The position numbers and the translations under genes are program-made. Below the pieces are notes generated by a model. It did not search any database, was not told where the DNA came from, and was given only the letters and a program-made list of their open reading frames with translations. From Tenrec ecaudatus (lineage: Eukaryota > Chordata > Mammalia > Afrosoricida > Tenrecidae): 64,000 nt of DNA. Positions 45,807 through 56,956 of this stretch are shown piece after piece. Location of the stretch: contig NC_134531.1 of the NCBI RefSeq assembly GCF_050624435.1, positions 253,160,812-253,224,811 of the forward strand. The letters are read 5' to 3'. Numbering within the stretch: the stretch's first letter is position 1; each line of letters begins with the position of its first letter.

Positions 45807-46940
45807 TTAAGATAACTTCTTTCTCACCAGGTCAGAAATTCTTGATGCTGTCTTTGCAAGAGCACAATAAAGATCATCATTGTCTTCTTTTTTTTTAATA
45901 ATCATTTTACTGGGGGCTCATACAACTCTTATCACAATCCATACATACATCCATTGTGTCAAGCACATTTTTATGTTTTTTGCCATCATCATTCTCAAAA
46001 CATTTTCTTTCCACTTGAATCCTTGGTATCTGCTCCTCATTCAAAGATCATCTTCCACAACAAGTCTACTTCTGTACTTAGACTTGATAATCAACAAGCT
46101 GGACAATCCTGTTTCACAAAGATAAGCTGGAAATGGAAGAAAAAGGTACAACACATTCTCAGACAGAACAGGATATGAGTGAAAACACTTGATCCAGAAT
46201 TTTGTACCTGGTATTGTAGAGAAATCAGTTCTCGCTGCATTGCTGTTAATGAGTTCAATTAACTTCTCTTGTGCTGTCTCAGGAACATCTTCAACTTTGA
46301 CTGCGAATGGGATTCTGGCAAGTGCAAATGGGGTGTCAGGTAGATTTGGAAGGTGCAATGAAATTTTGTCTACATCCTGTGCGAATGTTCTTTCACAGGA
46401 ATTACCATTGCAGTCCTTTTGTCTGGTTCAATGTCATGTTCCTCAACGAAAGCAGATAAGGTAGGCAACTTGTTAATTTTAATTTCATAATTTTTTTTGC
46501 CAAAGCTGAAGTTTCATTTGGAATGATCAGATCTTTTCAGACAGATTGAGGCATGATGCATTTGGTCCTTGCAGTGATAAATTTAACGCATTCAAGATGG
46601 CAAAGATGTCAATCAAGTAAGCTATTTTCTGCAGTTCACTTTTATGGCTGTAAAGTGCTTTGTACTGTGGTCTTGTTGTCTGATTAAAAAAAGGTTTTGA
46701 GTTCATCACGAAGCTCAAAAACATGTTTTAAAATTTTCCTCTCGACAATCATCTCATGTCAGTGCGAAATAGCAGAGCATTATACAGCACATCGAACTCA
46801 TTGCACACTTAGGAAAACAGTAAGCGTTTAAAGTGCTCTCCTTTACAAAGTTGAAAGAACTTATGATGCTTTTCATTACTTCTTGAAACTCTTTTAAAAA
46901 TATCATTAACACTTTTATTATATGTCCAACTGGTTGTGTT
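45807..46940 (-). pseudogene. SPIN/hAT transposase, C-terminal two thirds, broken
   Basis: Minus-strand frames give a hAT transposase: a block 'AYLIDIFAILNALNLSLQG' (46550-46625), 'INKLPTLSAFVEEHDIE' (46420-46475), 'LPNLPDTPFALARIPFAV' (46300-46355) and the dimerisation end 'CETGLSSLLIIKSKYRSR' and 'VEDDL' (46050-46115). After the inserted L1, coding resumes 'NDDLYCALAKTASRISDLV' and ends at the TAA at 45807-45809. Several frameshifts and stops between blocks. In hAT proteins this C-terminus contains the alpha-Raf/dimerisation domain. Not functional here. Confidence 0.85.
45879..46042 (-). mobile_element. L1 3' end inserted in SPIN transposase, 10-bp TSD
   Basis: 164 bp, antisense: poly(T), then 'aatcattttactgggggctcatacaactc'. 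The host decamer aaagatcatc (codons for the EDDL motif) is duplicated at 45869-45878 and 46043-46052, so the SPIN copy predates this L1 insertion. Confidence 0.85.
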
Positions 46941-46982
46941 TAGGGGTTATACAGTGTTTAATAGAATATACCATAATTATTT

Positions 46983-49168
46983 TTACTATTTTTAAAAATA
47001 ATTTTATTGGGGGCTCATACAAGTCTTATCACAATCCATACATACATCCATTGTGTCAAGCACATTTGTACATTTGTTGCCCTCATTGTTCTCAAAATAT
47101 TTGCTCTCAACTTAAGCCCCTGGTATCAGCTCATTTTCCCCCTCCCTCCATGCACCCCCTCCCTCATCAACCCTTGATAATTTATAAATTATTATAATTT
47201 TGTCATGTCTTATACTGTCCTACACCTCCCTTCACCTACCTTTATGTTACCCATCCTCCATGGAGAAGGTTATATGTAGATCCTTATAATCGGTTTCTCC
47301 TTTCTACTCCACCTTCCCTCCACCCTCCAATATCGCCACTCTCACCACTGGTTCTGAAGGGATCATCTGTCCTGGATTCCCTGTGTTTCTGGTACCTATC
47401 TGTGCCATTGTATATCCTCTGGTACAGCCGGATTTGTATGGTAGAATTGGGATCATGACATTTGCGGGGAGGAAGCATTTAAGAATTAGAGGTAAATTGT
47501 ATGTTTCATTTTTGCTACAGTGCACGCTAAATAGCTGTGTTAGACAGCGTTCTCTAGAAAGACAAAACCAGATTGCTAATAATTATATATATATATTTAT
47601 ACAGATAGATAAATAACATAAGAAACAAACAGTTAGTTAAATTATAAAGCAATACAAATGGCTCAGTTCAACTCACTCCCATGAGACAGTTGTGAAACAC
47701 TGGCAGTCCTTCAAGTCCTGAGGGCCGCTAGATAGTCCTCTGTAGAGCAATTCAGACTGTCTGGGCACAGGCAGGAAACAGCAAAGCAGCTCACCAACAG
47801 TCAGCCAGATGACAGAGTCTGACAGTCCCGAGCTCAAGAGATGTAAATTTCAATGGTGTGGAAAAGCAGGTCTTCAAGGAACCTCAAGTAATTACAGCAA
47901 CACAGTCCCCGGGTCAGGTGTCCCACAGGTCATTTAGCTTGCAAATTGAGGCACAGAACAAGCAAGGCTAGCCGTACTCTGGTCCAATGAGAACAAGAGA
48001 CAAGAAAGGCGAGGCCCGCCTAGCCATTTATCTCTTCGCCCTTCAATTAATCCCACATGTGTTTATGGGCCAGGTAGACACAATAAATTAACTACCTCAC
48101 TGGCTCATCTCCTCATGGACCCTTCTGTAAGGGGATGTCCCATTACCTACAGATGGGCTTTAGGTCTCCACTCTTTACTCTCATCGTTTATAAATATAGC
48201 GTTATTTTTTTTTGTTATTTGATGCCTGATACCTGATCCCTTCAATACTTTATGGTTACATAGGTTGGCGTGCTTCTTCCATGTAGGATTTGTTGCTTCT
48301 GAGCTAGATGACTGCTTCTTTAACTTCAAGGCTTTAAGACCCCAGATGCTCTAGCTTTTGATAGCTGGGGCACCATCAGCTTTCTTCACCATATTTGCTT
48401 ATGCTCACATTTGTATTCAGCAATAATATCGAGAAGGTGTGCACAATGGTATGCCAATTTAAAAGAACAAAGTGTTCTTGCATCAAGTAAGTATTTGAGC
48501 TGAGGTCCAATGTCCATCTGCTGCCGTAATACTAAGCCTATAAATACATGCACGTATATCTATTTCCCCTTCATCCTACATAAATATATTTACATATGTA
48601 CATGCCTATATTAAGACCTCTATAATTGCCCTTTGCCTCCTAGTTCTTTCCTCTAGTTCCTTTTCTTTTCCTCTTGTTCCACTATCATGCTCTTCCTTCA
48701 TTTGGGTTTCAGTAATTTCTCTTGGTTACATTGCCATTGATGAATCCTTACCAGGCCTTCTACACTCTCCTCACCATTAATTTTGGATCACTTGTTCCCT
48801 TGTCCCTGGGTTTGTTAACACCCATTTTCTTTCCCTTACCTCCCCCTCTCCCATGTCCCCCCAGAACTGTCAGTCTTGTTGTTTTCTCTTCCAGACTGTT
48901 TATCCTGACTAACTTATCTAGATAGTCCTGCAGAGATAATAATATGCACAAAATCACAAGACATAACAAAACAAAGCAACCAACCCAAAGCAAACAAAAA
49001 CAATGACAAAAAAAGAGCCTGTACATAGTTCAAGGTCTGTGTGTTGAACTTTAGGAGTATTTTCCAGTTGAACTTATGGGGTGCAAACTCTGGCCCCAAA
49101 ACCTATTTTTGGTATTCCCTGGGGACTTCCTTGCTCTGTTCCTCTTGCTGTTCTGCTGCACACCCTTA
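46983..49168 (-). mobile_element. L1 3' UTR (5'-truncated), antisense, split by an LTR
   Basis: Begins 'aataattttattgggggctcatac' and runs back through the 3' UTR to 'cttgctgttctgctgcacac'. It carries only one copy of the ~246-bp module (48185-48440) where four other copies carry two. Interrupted by the LTR at 47536-48099. Confidence 0.85.
47536..48099 (-). mobile_element. ERV-L-like LTR inside L1 3' UTR
   Basis: 'tgtgttagacagcgttctctagaaag' to 'ggtagacacaataaattaactacctca'; TG...CA ends and 564 bp, antisense. Interrupts the L1 text 'gctacatcgcaccctgactggctcgtctc'. The flanking 5 bp (atagc, ctggc) match at 3 of 5. Its middle differs from the 1.4 and 63.2 kb LTRs, so it is another subfamily. 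Confidence 0.7.
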
Positions 49169-50120
49169 GGAAGCAACTCTTCTATGACTTTAGTTTTGCT
49201 AATTTTGTTTTTACTTAAGAATCTTAAATGATAAAATTCAGTTGGATAATCTACAGTTTTACTTGTTGGAATTATTCTGGAGACCAATATTCATATTCTT
49301 CCCATCTCTGGGTATCCATCCCCTTAGCTAATACATCTGCTGGCGTTGACGGCTAACCTGGTGGGATGACACAGAAGTCAGATACCTAAGGTTCTACATC
49401 CTTGGCGAAGACACCCTTTTCAAATTCTGGTTCTTAACGCCTATCCTTTATTGTCAAACTGTACAGCAGCGTCCTGAGACATCTGATGGATCACCTGAAT
49501 CCTAAATATATTTTTCCCAGATGCCATACCTCTTCTTCATGATCAAAGTCACCTGTGAGACTTATAACTTCTTCCTTGCCTCTGGTCACTCAGTGCAAAA
49601 CACTCTAAATAAATGAGTGGCAGACATAGATTTAAATATAAGATTCTGTGCTTTCTAATAAAGTTATTTTTAATCTGAGATCCAGCATGCCTAGTTCACT
49701 ACAGTTCAGGTTTCTCGTTCATAATTGCAAATTTCCCTGAATAGGTTACTTAAGAAGTTCTAGGATTCAGTAAATATGGCCCGAATAAGCATACTATTGA
49801 ACACATTGAATTATATAAAGTCATGGATTTATGATATATACTCATATTGTATCAACTCCAAGATTATTCCTTAATTGCATTTTCATGAGACCATTCTATC
49901 AATGTATTAAGTCATCAGTTTTTGGATAATGTGAAATATAAGACCGCTAGTGCACTAATTGTGACATGCCATACCTGCTTTGCGATGAAGTAGGATTTTG
50001 GTCCCCAAAGTGTCATGAACCAGTCTAATAGCCTTCAGCCTATGCTTATGCCTGAGATCTTGTTGACAAGACAAGATAGTTCATACTTGTATTATGTAGC
50101 AATTACAGTCAAGGTGAATT
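49169..50120. other. Unassigned region
   Basis: AT-rich, nothing recognised. Might hide the missing half of the SPIN copy, but I found no hAT phrase. Confidence 0.35.
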
Positions 50121-50123
50121 TCT

Positions 50124-50201
50124 ACTGTTTTCAAGTTAAAAAGGGATTTTTACTTGTTTTCAAGTTAAAAAGTTGAACTTGTTTTCCAGTTAAAAAGGGT
50201 A
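50124..50201. repeat. Three-copy minisatellite
   Basis: Unit of 24-28 bp 'cttgttttcaagttaaaaag' repeated three times (starting 50124, 50153, 50178) with small changes. Confidence 0.8.
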
Positions 50202-50263
50202 CTTGTCACCAAGTACTTGATTGCTCTGCTTGAGGCGTGTTGTCATATTAAGAATTTCATATT

Positions 50264-51940
50264 ACCGGAGGGACATGGAGAGGAGGAGGCAGGGAAAGGA
50301 GGTGGTGTTGACCAACTCAGGGATGAGGGAGCAACAAGTGAACCAAAAATTAGTGGCAAGGAGGGTGTGTGAAGCCTGGTAGGGATTCAGCAAGGGCAAT
50401 GTAACCAAGAGTAATTACTGAAACCCAATGAAGTCTGAGCATGATAGTCGGACAAGAAGAAAGTAAAAGGAACCAGCGGAAAGAACTAGGCGGAAAAGGG
50501 CATTTATAGAGGTCTAAATACAGAAATGTACATATGCAAATACATTTATAGAGGAGGGTGGGGAAATAGGTCTATGTGCATATATGTATAAGTTTAGTAT
50601 TAAGGCAACAGATTGACATCAGACCTCCACTCAAGTACTTACTTAATGCAAGAAAACTTTGTTCTATTAAATTGTCATTCCATTATGCACACCTTCCCAA
50701 CACAAACGCTGAACACAAATGTGTGCATAAGCATATGTGGTGAAGAAAGGCTAATGGTACCCAGTTATCAAAGATAGAGTGTCTGGAATCTTAAAGACTT
50801 GAAAGTAAACAAGCAGCCACCTAGCTCAGAAACAACAAAGCCCACATGGAAGAAGCACACGAGCCTGTGTGACCATGAAATGTAAAAGGGACCAGGTATC
50901 AAGTATCAAAGACCAAAAAATCATATCAGTGTGTGCCTACCTTCCTGATATGATCACTGAAGACAAATGTGTGCATAAGCAAATGTTGTGAAGAAAGCTG
51001 ATGGTGGCCGGCTATCAAAAGATATAGTGTCTGGGATCTTGAAGGGTTAAAGGTAAACAAACGGCTATCTATCTCAGAAGCAACAAAGCCCACATGGAAG
51101 ATGCACACCAGACTGGATGATGACGTTTCGAAGGGATCACATATGAGGCATCAAAGAAAAAAAATCAAAAGCCCATCTGTAGCTAACTGGATATCCCCTT
51201 ACAAGAGGGTCACCAGGAGGAGATTAGCCAGTCAGGGTACAGGGTAGCAAGGATGAAACACACCATTTTCCTCGAGTGCTTAAATGCTTCCTCCCCTCCA
51301 ATGTTATGATCCCAAATCTACCTTACAAATCTGGCTAGACCAGAGGATGTACACTGGTGCAGTTGGGTACCAGAACCTTGGGAAATCCAGGACAAATGAT
51401 CCCTTCAGGATCAGAGGTGAGAGTGGCAATACCGGTTGGTGGAGGGAAGGTGGAGTAGAAAGGGAGAACCTATTACAAGAATCTACATATAACCCCTCCC
51501 TGGGGTACAGACTACAGAAAAGTGGTTGAAGGGAGATGTCAGACAATGTAGGATATGACAAAATAATAATTATTTATAAATTATCAAGGGTTCCTGAGGG
51601 AGGGGAAGCAGACACAGAGAGACGAAAATGAGGACCTGATATCAAGACCTCAAGTAGAAAGCAAATGTTTTGAGAATGATGATGGCAGCAAATGAACAAA
51701 TGTGCTTGATACAATGGATGGGTGTATGAATTGTGATAAGAGTTGTATGAGCCCTCAATAAAATGATTTTTTTTCTCCTCTTTTCTTTTTTTTTTTACAT
51801 TTAGGGCAAAGAATGTACAGATGTGCTTTATGCAATTGATGTAACTATATGTATGGACTGTGATAAGAGTTGTATGAGCCCCTAATAAATTGTTTAAAAA
51901 TAAATAAATAAATAAACTCCAAAAAAAAGATTTTTTAAAA
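50264..51940 (+). mobile_element. L1 3' UTR copy D with TSD and a second L1 tail
   Basis: 5'-truncated L1 (3' UTR only), flanked by aagaatttcatatt (50250-50263) and aagaattccacatt (51941-51954), 12 of 14 identical. Two modules start at 50753 and 51000. Its own polyadenylation signal is near 51757; a second, ~125-bp L1 terminus follows (51800-51928), set within a duplication of gatttttt (51765-51772 and 51929-51936), so it is nested in the tail of D. Confidence 0.82.
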
Positions 51941-51954
51941 AAGAATTCCACATT

Positions 51955-54254
51955 GATCTCTTTCACTGTTACGTTGCATATTTTTGAGTGAAGGTGATTA
52001 GAGTAGCTTTGAAAAGTAGGCGCCTTGTTTACAGACATACCCTCAACCCAGCCACCGTATGTCCAATTGTTCAAATGCCACTTATCCAGCAATGGAGCAG
52101 CACAGGACAAATCTGGATGATGTGATCTAAAATATCAGCTGGAGGATCCGAGCTAAATTATTCTGTCCATTTGGTTGTTTAATGCCACCCAAAGGTACAT
52201 AATCTCAAAAGTCCTCATAGAGAGATAAGAATGAGCTCAAACCGGTGTAAGAATAGAATGAAAAAATAACTAAGAAATTGTTTTAGTTAAGGAAACATTA
52301 CAAACAAATTCATTGAGCCAAAGTTCACCTGAGTGCACAGAAGGGCAGTGAGGTGATGTTCATGGTCAACTGCCCTCAACTGAGCGGAAGAAAGCAAGGG
52401 AGACAAGACCCAAGTGGAGTCTTAAAACATAGAAAAGAAATTTGGTTTGGAAAATAATGCAGCACTATTAAACATTCTTGAGAATGGGATTATCAGGCTT
52501 CTTAAAAATTATTCATTCAACAAACATTAATTGGGCACATAATCAAGGTGTTCAGTCTATAATAATGAACAAATGAGTAAAAGTTGCTCCCTATTAATTC
52601 CATGTGCTAAGGATTGTGTTAGAGTGCTTCTTAAAACAAGAATCAGCCCCATGACACGAACTACAGGTTTCAGTGAGGGTCATTTTCTTTAACCAAAGTG
52701 ACTTACAAAGTGTCTTTAATTAATGCCGCACATTTTTGGTATTCTGAAGACTGAATCTCCCCATGGAAATGCATTGCTGCAAGTTCAAGTAAGTCCCTTA
52801 GGTTTGGATGTTAAATGAAGTTTCAACTACAATTACAGTCATTGACCTATTAGTCATCACCTTGATGTTTGTTGTTTTAATCCCAAATGTTTAGAGACCA
52901 AAATTTATATGCAGAACTTAGATTAGTCCTAACAGTATAAGGCAAGTAACCATCTATTACAAACACTTCTTAGAGATATCTGGGTAAGGGGATTATTCTA
53001 ATTGATTTTTCTTTTATTTTGGACTTCCATAAACATTTTATTTTTCAGAGTTTATTATTATGTTGTTCTTAGATTTCAATTTATTAGTTATTTCTTAGCG
53101 TCTGTGTAAGCTGAAAAGATAGACAGCTAGGATGAGATACACTATTATAATTTTTCAGACTTGCTATATAAGGTAAAGTTAGAAAACATACAGGTAGAAA
53201 TACAAAATAATTCTATTAAATAATTCAGGTATATTAATTTAAAGTTATATCTAATTCAGTTGTATATTCAATGGTTTCCATTTAACACTTTAGACATGTT
53301 GGTAAAGTGTTTAGTCAGTTCATTGCTTTGATGCTTACTAAAAAATTACTCTTAGCATTATAAAAAAATTAAATCCATTTTAACCATAGAATTTACATGA
53401 CTATGATATTTTATAGCTATACATTTTTGGCAAAACAAAATTTGTTTAAAAAAATTCTCAAAATATTAATTCTTTCTCTTTTTAAAGTTTAGAAAATTAA
53501 AATACAAAGGCAAGCTTCACTTAATGTATTATTTCACAAGTTATTGTCTTGTAATACAGAAAGTCTGATCATTTTCAAGGAAGTAAATATAATAGAAATA
53601 TTTCACAGTATTATTAATATAATTAATATTATTAAATTTTAAACTTGAATTTAAATTGACAAGTGTTGTGTGGAATATAGTTTTACATTTTCAAGTAAAA
53701 TCAAATAATTTAAAAGGCACGGATTTTTTTAAAAAGAACTTTTACTAGTTTCCTTTGTAGGCTCTTCTTCAAAGTTCATAATAATTTCCTCTGCAGATGT
53801 CAAAGACATCACTCACTTTCATAATTAAAACATGAAAATAGGTTTGTTCCAGGTGGTCAGGATAGAGTCAAGATTCAAAGCAATTCTGCCTTCTTACCAT
53901 AGCATTTTAAAGTTCCCCGAATAGAAATCTGAGCCACAAATAACCTCAAATGCTTAAAATCAATAACAAAATTGTATGTGTACATATAAAAGATTAAGTA
54001 CTAGATATTCTAGATTATGTTGAATATATAACTCATCCTTAATACTCAGGAAGTGGAGATCAGTGTAGTCTTAGTTATTGAATTGAAATTCTATTAAATA
54101 GTACTTATCACATGCAAACTACACCTCAAATAAAAAGTTGAAAGAATGTTTGGCCAAATTTCCAAATACTTATATTTAAAAATTATTTCTAAGAGATAAT
54201 AGCATGAGAATTGAGCAGTGAGTAAACATTGGACATCTAACTTACAAAGTGGGA
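51955..54254. other. Mostly unassigned AT-rich spacer with an L2 piece
   Basis: 52508-52605 resembles the antisense 3' end of L2 (ttattcattcaacaaacattaattgggcac). The rest shows no recognised gene or repeat. Confidence 0.4.
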
Positions 54255-54257
54255 AAA

Positions 54258-54400
54258 TTCAAGCCACGACTGCACCTAGGGAGAAAGGTAAGACAGTTTG
54301 TTGACGTGAAGTCGTACAGTCTTGGACACTCGGTGGGACAGTTCTACTCTGTCCCATAGCATAGCCACGAGTCAGCTTTGACTCAAACTCAGTAAGTCCA
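54258..54400 (+). repeat. SINE 3' part (AfroSINE type)
   Basis: 'gggacagttctactctgtcccatagcatagccacgagtcagctttgactc' is the 3' half of the family. Confidence 0.7.
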
Positions 54401-54929
54401 TAGAAAGGGCAGTCAGTGCTTATGGAAATGAGGGTGTGGCACTGAGATGGGGGGATAAAGAGTTGAAAATGGGATAAAAACTTAAGGCAGAAGAGCTCTT
54501 GCTGCATATGGGACAGAAAACTGTAAGTGCCATCCTAAACAATACACATGATAAACAAGAAATGCAGAGGTCTTCAGAGTAGCAAAGCTTTTCTTTCTGA
54601 AATATGAACTGATGACCACTGAACATCAAAAAATGTCAATAGAGAGAAAATTAGCTTGACTGTGTAATCAGACAGTATATGTTTTCTATCTGCTGAATGG
54701 TAGGAGACTATGGAACAAACTGGAGAGGATACAAATGGATGTTTCTCAAATCTTACAATATGGACATGGTTTTTAGAATATTATAACCAAATCTCACAAT
54801 TAAAACAATAAGACACCTGAGTTAGAAATATAAAAGTAATACAAAGGAGAAGATATGATATTTATTTACAACTTATCTCACAAAAAGTGCTCTGTCATAG
54901 CATAATGGGTTAATTATAAATTTAGTACA

Positions 54930-55325
54930 TTCAGATAGAAACTGGAAACACAGGGAGTCCAGGACAGATGATCCCTTTGGGACCAGTGGTGAGAGTGGCG
55001 ATACTGGGATGGTGGAGGGAATGTGGAGTAGAAGGGGCCAATTAAAAGGATCTTCATATAACCTCTTCCATGGGGAATGGTAAGCACCAAAGTGGATAAG
55101 GGGAGACATCAGTCAGTGAAAGACATGAAAAAATAATGATTTATAAATTTTCAAGGAGAAGGGAGGGAGGGGGAAAATGAGGAGCTGATACCAGGGGCTC
55201 AAGTCAAAAGGGAATGTTTTGAGAATGATGAGGGCAACAAATATACAAATGTGCTTGACACAATGGATGTATGTATGGATGGTGATAAGAGTTGTCCATG
55301 CCCCCAATAAAATTATTTTTTTTAA
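54930..55325 (+). mobile_element. L1 3' end fragment
   Basis: 'gaaactggaaacacagggagtccaggacagatgatccc' to 'gcccccaataaaattattttttt': last ~390 bp of the L1, 5'-truncated, 0.7 kb upstream of the second OR gene. Confidence 0.85.
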
Positions 55326-55612
55326 TTTAGTGCATTAAATAATGCTGTTTTAAAACATTCACTCACTGGGATAGTATACAAAAATGTTTACTCAGTTCGG
55401 CAGGAAATATATAAAGTGGATTTTAAGTATATGTTAAAGATCATCAATACAAAGGCTGACAAAGAAGGATCTAAGAACACTATAATTAGGGGTTTTGTTC
55501 ACTGTACTTTCTAACTCTCTAAATTTCATAAAATAAACCTTTTCGTTTCAAATATTCCCATGGAAATATCAAAATATTCTTATGAATCCGAAGCTATAGT
55601 TCTTGAGGTCAT

Positions 55613-55820
55613 CTAGGGGTGCTCAAACTTTTTAAAGCGGGGGGCAGTTCACTGTCCCTCAGACCCATTGGAGGGCCAGACTATAGTTTTAAAAAAAGAA
55701 CTATGAACAAATTCCTATGCACACTGCACATATCTTATTTTGAAGTAAAAATCAAATGGGGCAAAAACACCCAGCAGGCGAGATAAATGTTTCTGCTGGC
55801 CACATGTGACCCGGGGCAAG
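55613..55820 (+). mobile_element. hAT-type MITE, copy 2
   Basis: Begins 'ctaggggtgctcaaactttttaaa' and contains 'cagttcactgtccctcagacccattggagggcc' and 'aacaaattcctatgcacactgcacatatcttatttt', the reverse complement of the 11945-12131 element. It lies ~200 bp before the OR exon. Confidence 0.7.
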
Positions 55821-55987
55821 CCATTTATTATTCTAAGATGATGCTTTAGGAAAACTAATTTTCCTTTGAAATATATATGCTTGTTCTAAAGACAACAAAG
55901 AAAGATCAAAGATATGGCTGTACCCTGTGTTGTAGAAAAGATACTCAAAAGAAAATTAAGACACACTCTAAATTAGAATCTTATCTC

Positions 55988-56009
55988 CCTATTTTTTATT
56001 TCAACACAG
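55988..56009 (+). promoter_or_regulatory. Splice acceptor before the second OR coding exon
   Basis: A pyrimidine-rich stretch (ccctattttttatttcaacacag type) ends in AG at 56008-56009, leaving gagaagag before the ATG. It parallels the acceptor of the other OR gene and decides the start codon against the longer upstream frame. Confidence 0.65.
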
Positions 56010-56017
56010 GAGAAGAG

Positions 56018-56956
56018 ATGATCCAGGACAATCACTCTTTGACAATGAACTTCATTCTGATAGGATTTATGGACCACCCAGATCTGAAGGCCCTGCTGTT
56101 TGCAGTGTTCTTTGTCATCTATCTGATCACCATGGTGGGCAATCTTGTTTTGGTGGTGTTGATTTCCACAGAGCACCGTCTGCACACACCCATGTACATC
56201 TTCCTGGGCAACCTGGCTCTGATGGATGCCTGCTGCTCCTCTGCCATCACCCCCAAGATGTTACAGAACTTCTTTTCTGAGGACAGAATGATTTCTCTCC
56301 ATGAATGCATGGTACAGTTTTATATGCTCTGCCTGGCTGAAACCGTAGACTGCTTTAGTCTGGCAGCAATGGCCTATGACCGATACGTGGCCATATGCAG
56401 ACCACTGCAGTACCACACCATGATGTCAAAGCAACTTTGCATTCGGATGATCATAGGAGCCTACATAGCTGGGAATCTGCAGTCCATGGTTCATATAGGA
56501 CTTTTATTTAGGTTAACCTTCTGTGGGTCTCATCAAATCAATCACTTTTTTTGTGATGTTCTTCCATTATACAGACTCTCCTGTACTGATCCTTATATCA
56601 ATAAACTGATGATATTTATTTTATCAGGATCAATTCAAGTCTCCACTATTACTGTAGTCTTAATCTCTTATCTTTTCATACTTTACACCATTTTCAAAAT
56701 GAAATCAGAAGAGGGAAAGGGAAAAGGTTTATATACATGTGCATCTCACTTCCTTTCTATCTCAATATTCTATGGCTCTCTTCTGTTCATGTATGTTCGG
56801 CCCACTTCAGTCAAAAAAGGAGATAACGAAATACCAGTTGCTATTTTCTATACAATGATAGTTCCATTATTAAACCCCTTTATTTATAGTCTACGGAATA
56901 AAGAAATAATAAATGCTATGAAAAAACTCATGAAAGGAAAACTTAGAACATTCTAA
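56018..56956 (+). CDS. OR5K3: Olfactory receptor, OR5K3-like, intact single coding exon
   Basis: Second intact odorant receptor, 312 residues, paralogous to the gene at 34 kb and in the same orientation. The frame is open from 55877, but the 47 upstream codons include an intronic pyrimidine tract and acceptor AG at 56008-56009, so the start is the ATG 8 nt later. Hallmarks match its neighbour residue for residue: N5-H-S glycosylation site, GN at 41-42, LHTPMY at 55-60, C97 and C179, [10 protein letters not shown] at 118-127, ISY in TM5, PLLNPFIYS in TM7. Runs such as [26 protein letters not shown] and IPVAIFYT are those of OR5K3 (or OR5K4). One oddity: the TM6 motif that is normally KAFSTCASH reads KGLYTCASH, changing three positions of a highly conserved G-protein-coupling segment. 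No stop or frameshift, so it looks functional. Subfamily certain, exact orthology uncertain. Confidence 0.92.
   Translation: MIQDNHSLTMNFILIGFMDHPDLKALLFAVFFVIYLITMVGNLVLVVLISTEHRLHTPMYIFLGNLALMDACCSSAITPKMLQNFFSEDRMISLHECMVQFYMLCLAETVDCFSLAAMAYDRYVAICRPLQYHTMMSKQLCIRMIIGAYIAGNLQSMVHIGLLFRLTFCGSHQINHFFCDVLPLYRLSCTDPYINKLMIFILSGSIQVSTITVVLISYLFILYTIFKMKSEEGKGKGLYTCASHFLSISIFYGSLLFMYVRPTSVKKGDNEIPVAIFYTMIVPLLNPFIYSLRNKEIINAMKKLMKGKLRTF

Larger units (their letters stand above)
45439..46982 (-). mobile_element. SPIN (hAT) transposon, coding copy, 3' part
   Basis: One terminus is intact: cagtggttctcaaccttcc at 45439, preceded by the octamer ctctagag (45431-45438), the nTCTAGAn target preferred by SPIN. 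Then the SPIN 3' non-coding end (aatgccgcgaccctttaatac, gtgacccccaaccataaaatt, aatatgtaattatatattgtg) leads into transposase sequence on the minus strand. The opposite terminus and the N-terminal transposase part are missing: the element ends at or before the antisense L1 starting at 46983. Confidence 0.85.

Noticed and set aside
47577-47612. AT microsatellite as a possible origin or matrix attachment site
   Set aside because: It lies within the 5' part of an ERV-L-like LTR and is explained by local expansion.
55877-56017. Upstream in-frame ATG giving a 359-residue OR
   Set aside because: The 47 extra codons are intronic (pyrimidine tract, AG at 56008-56009) and have no OR counterpart.
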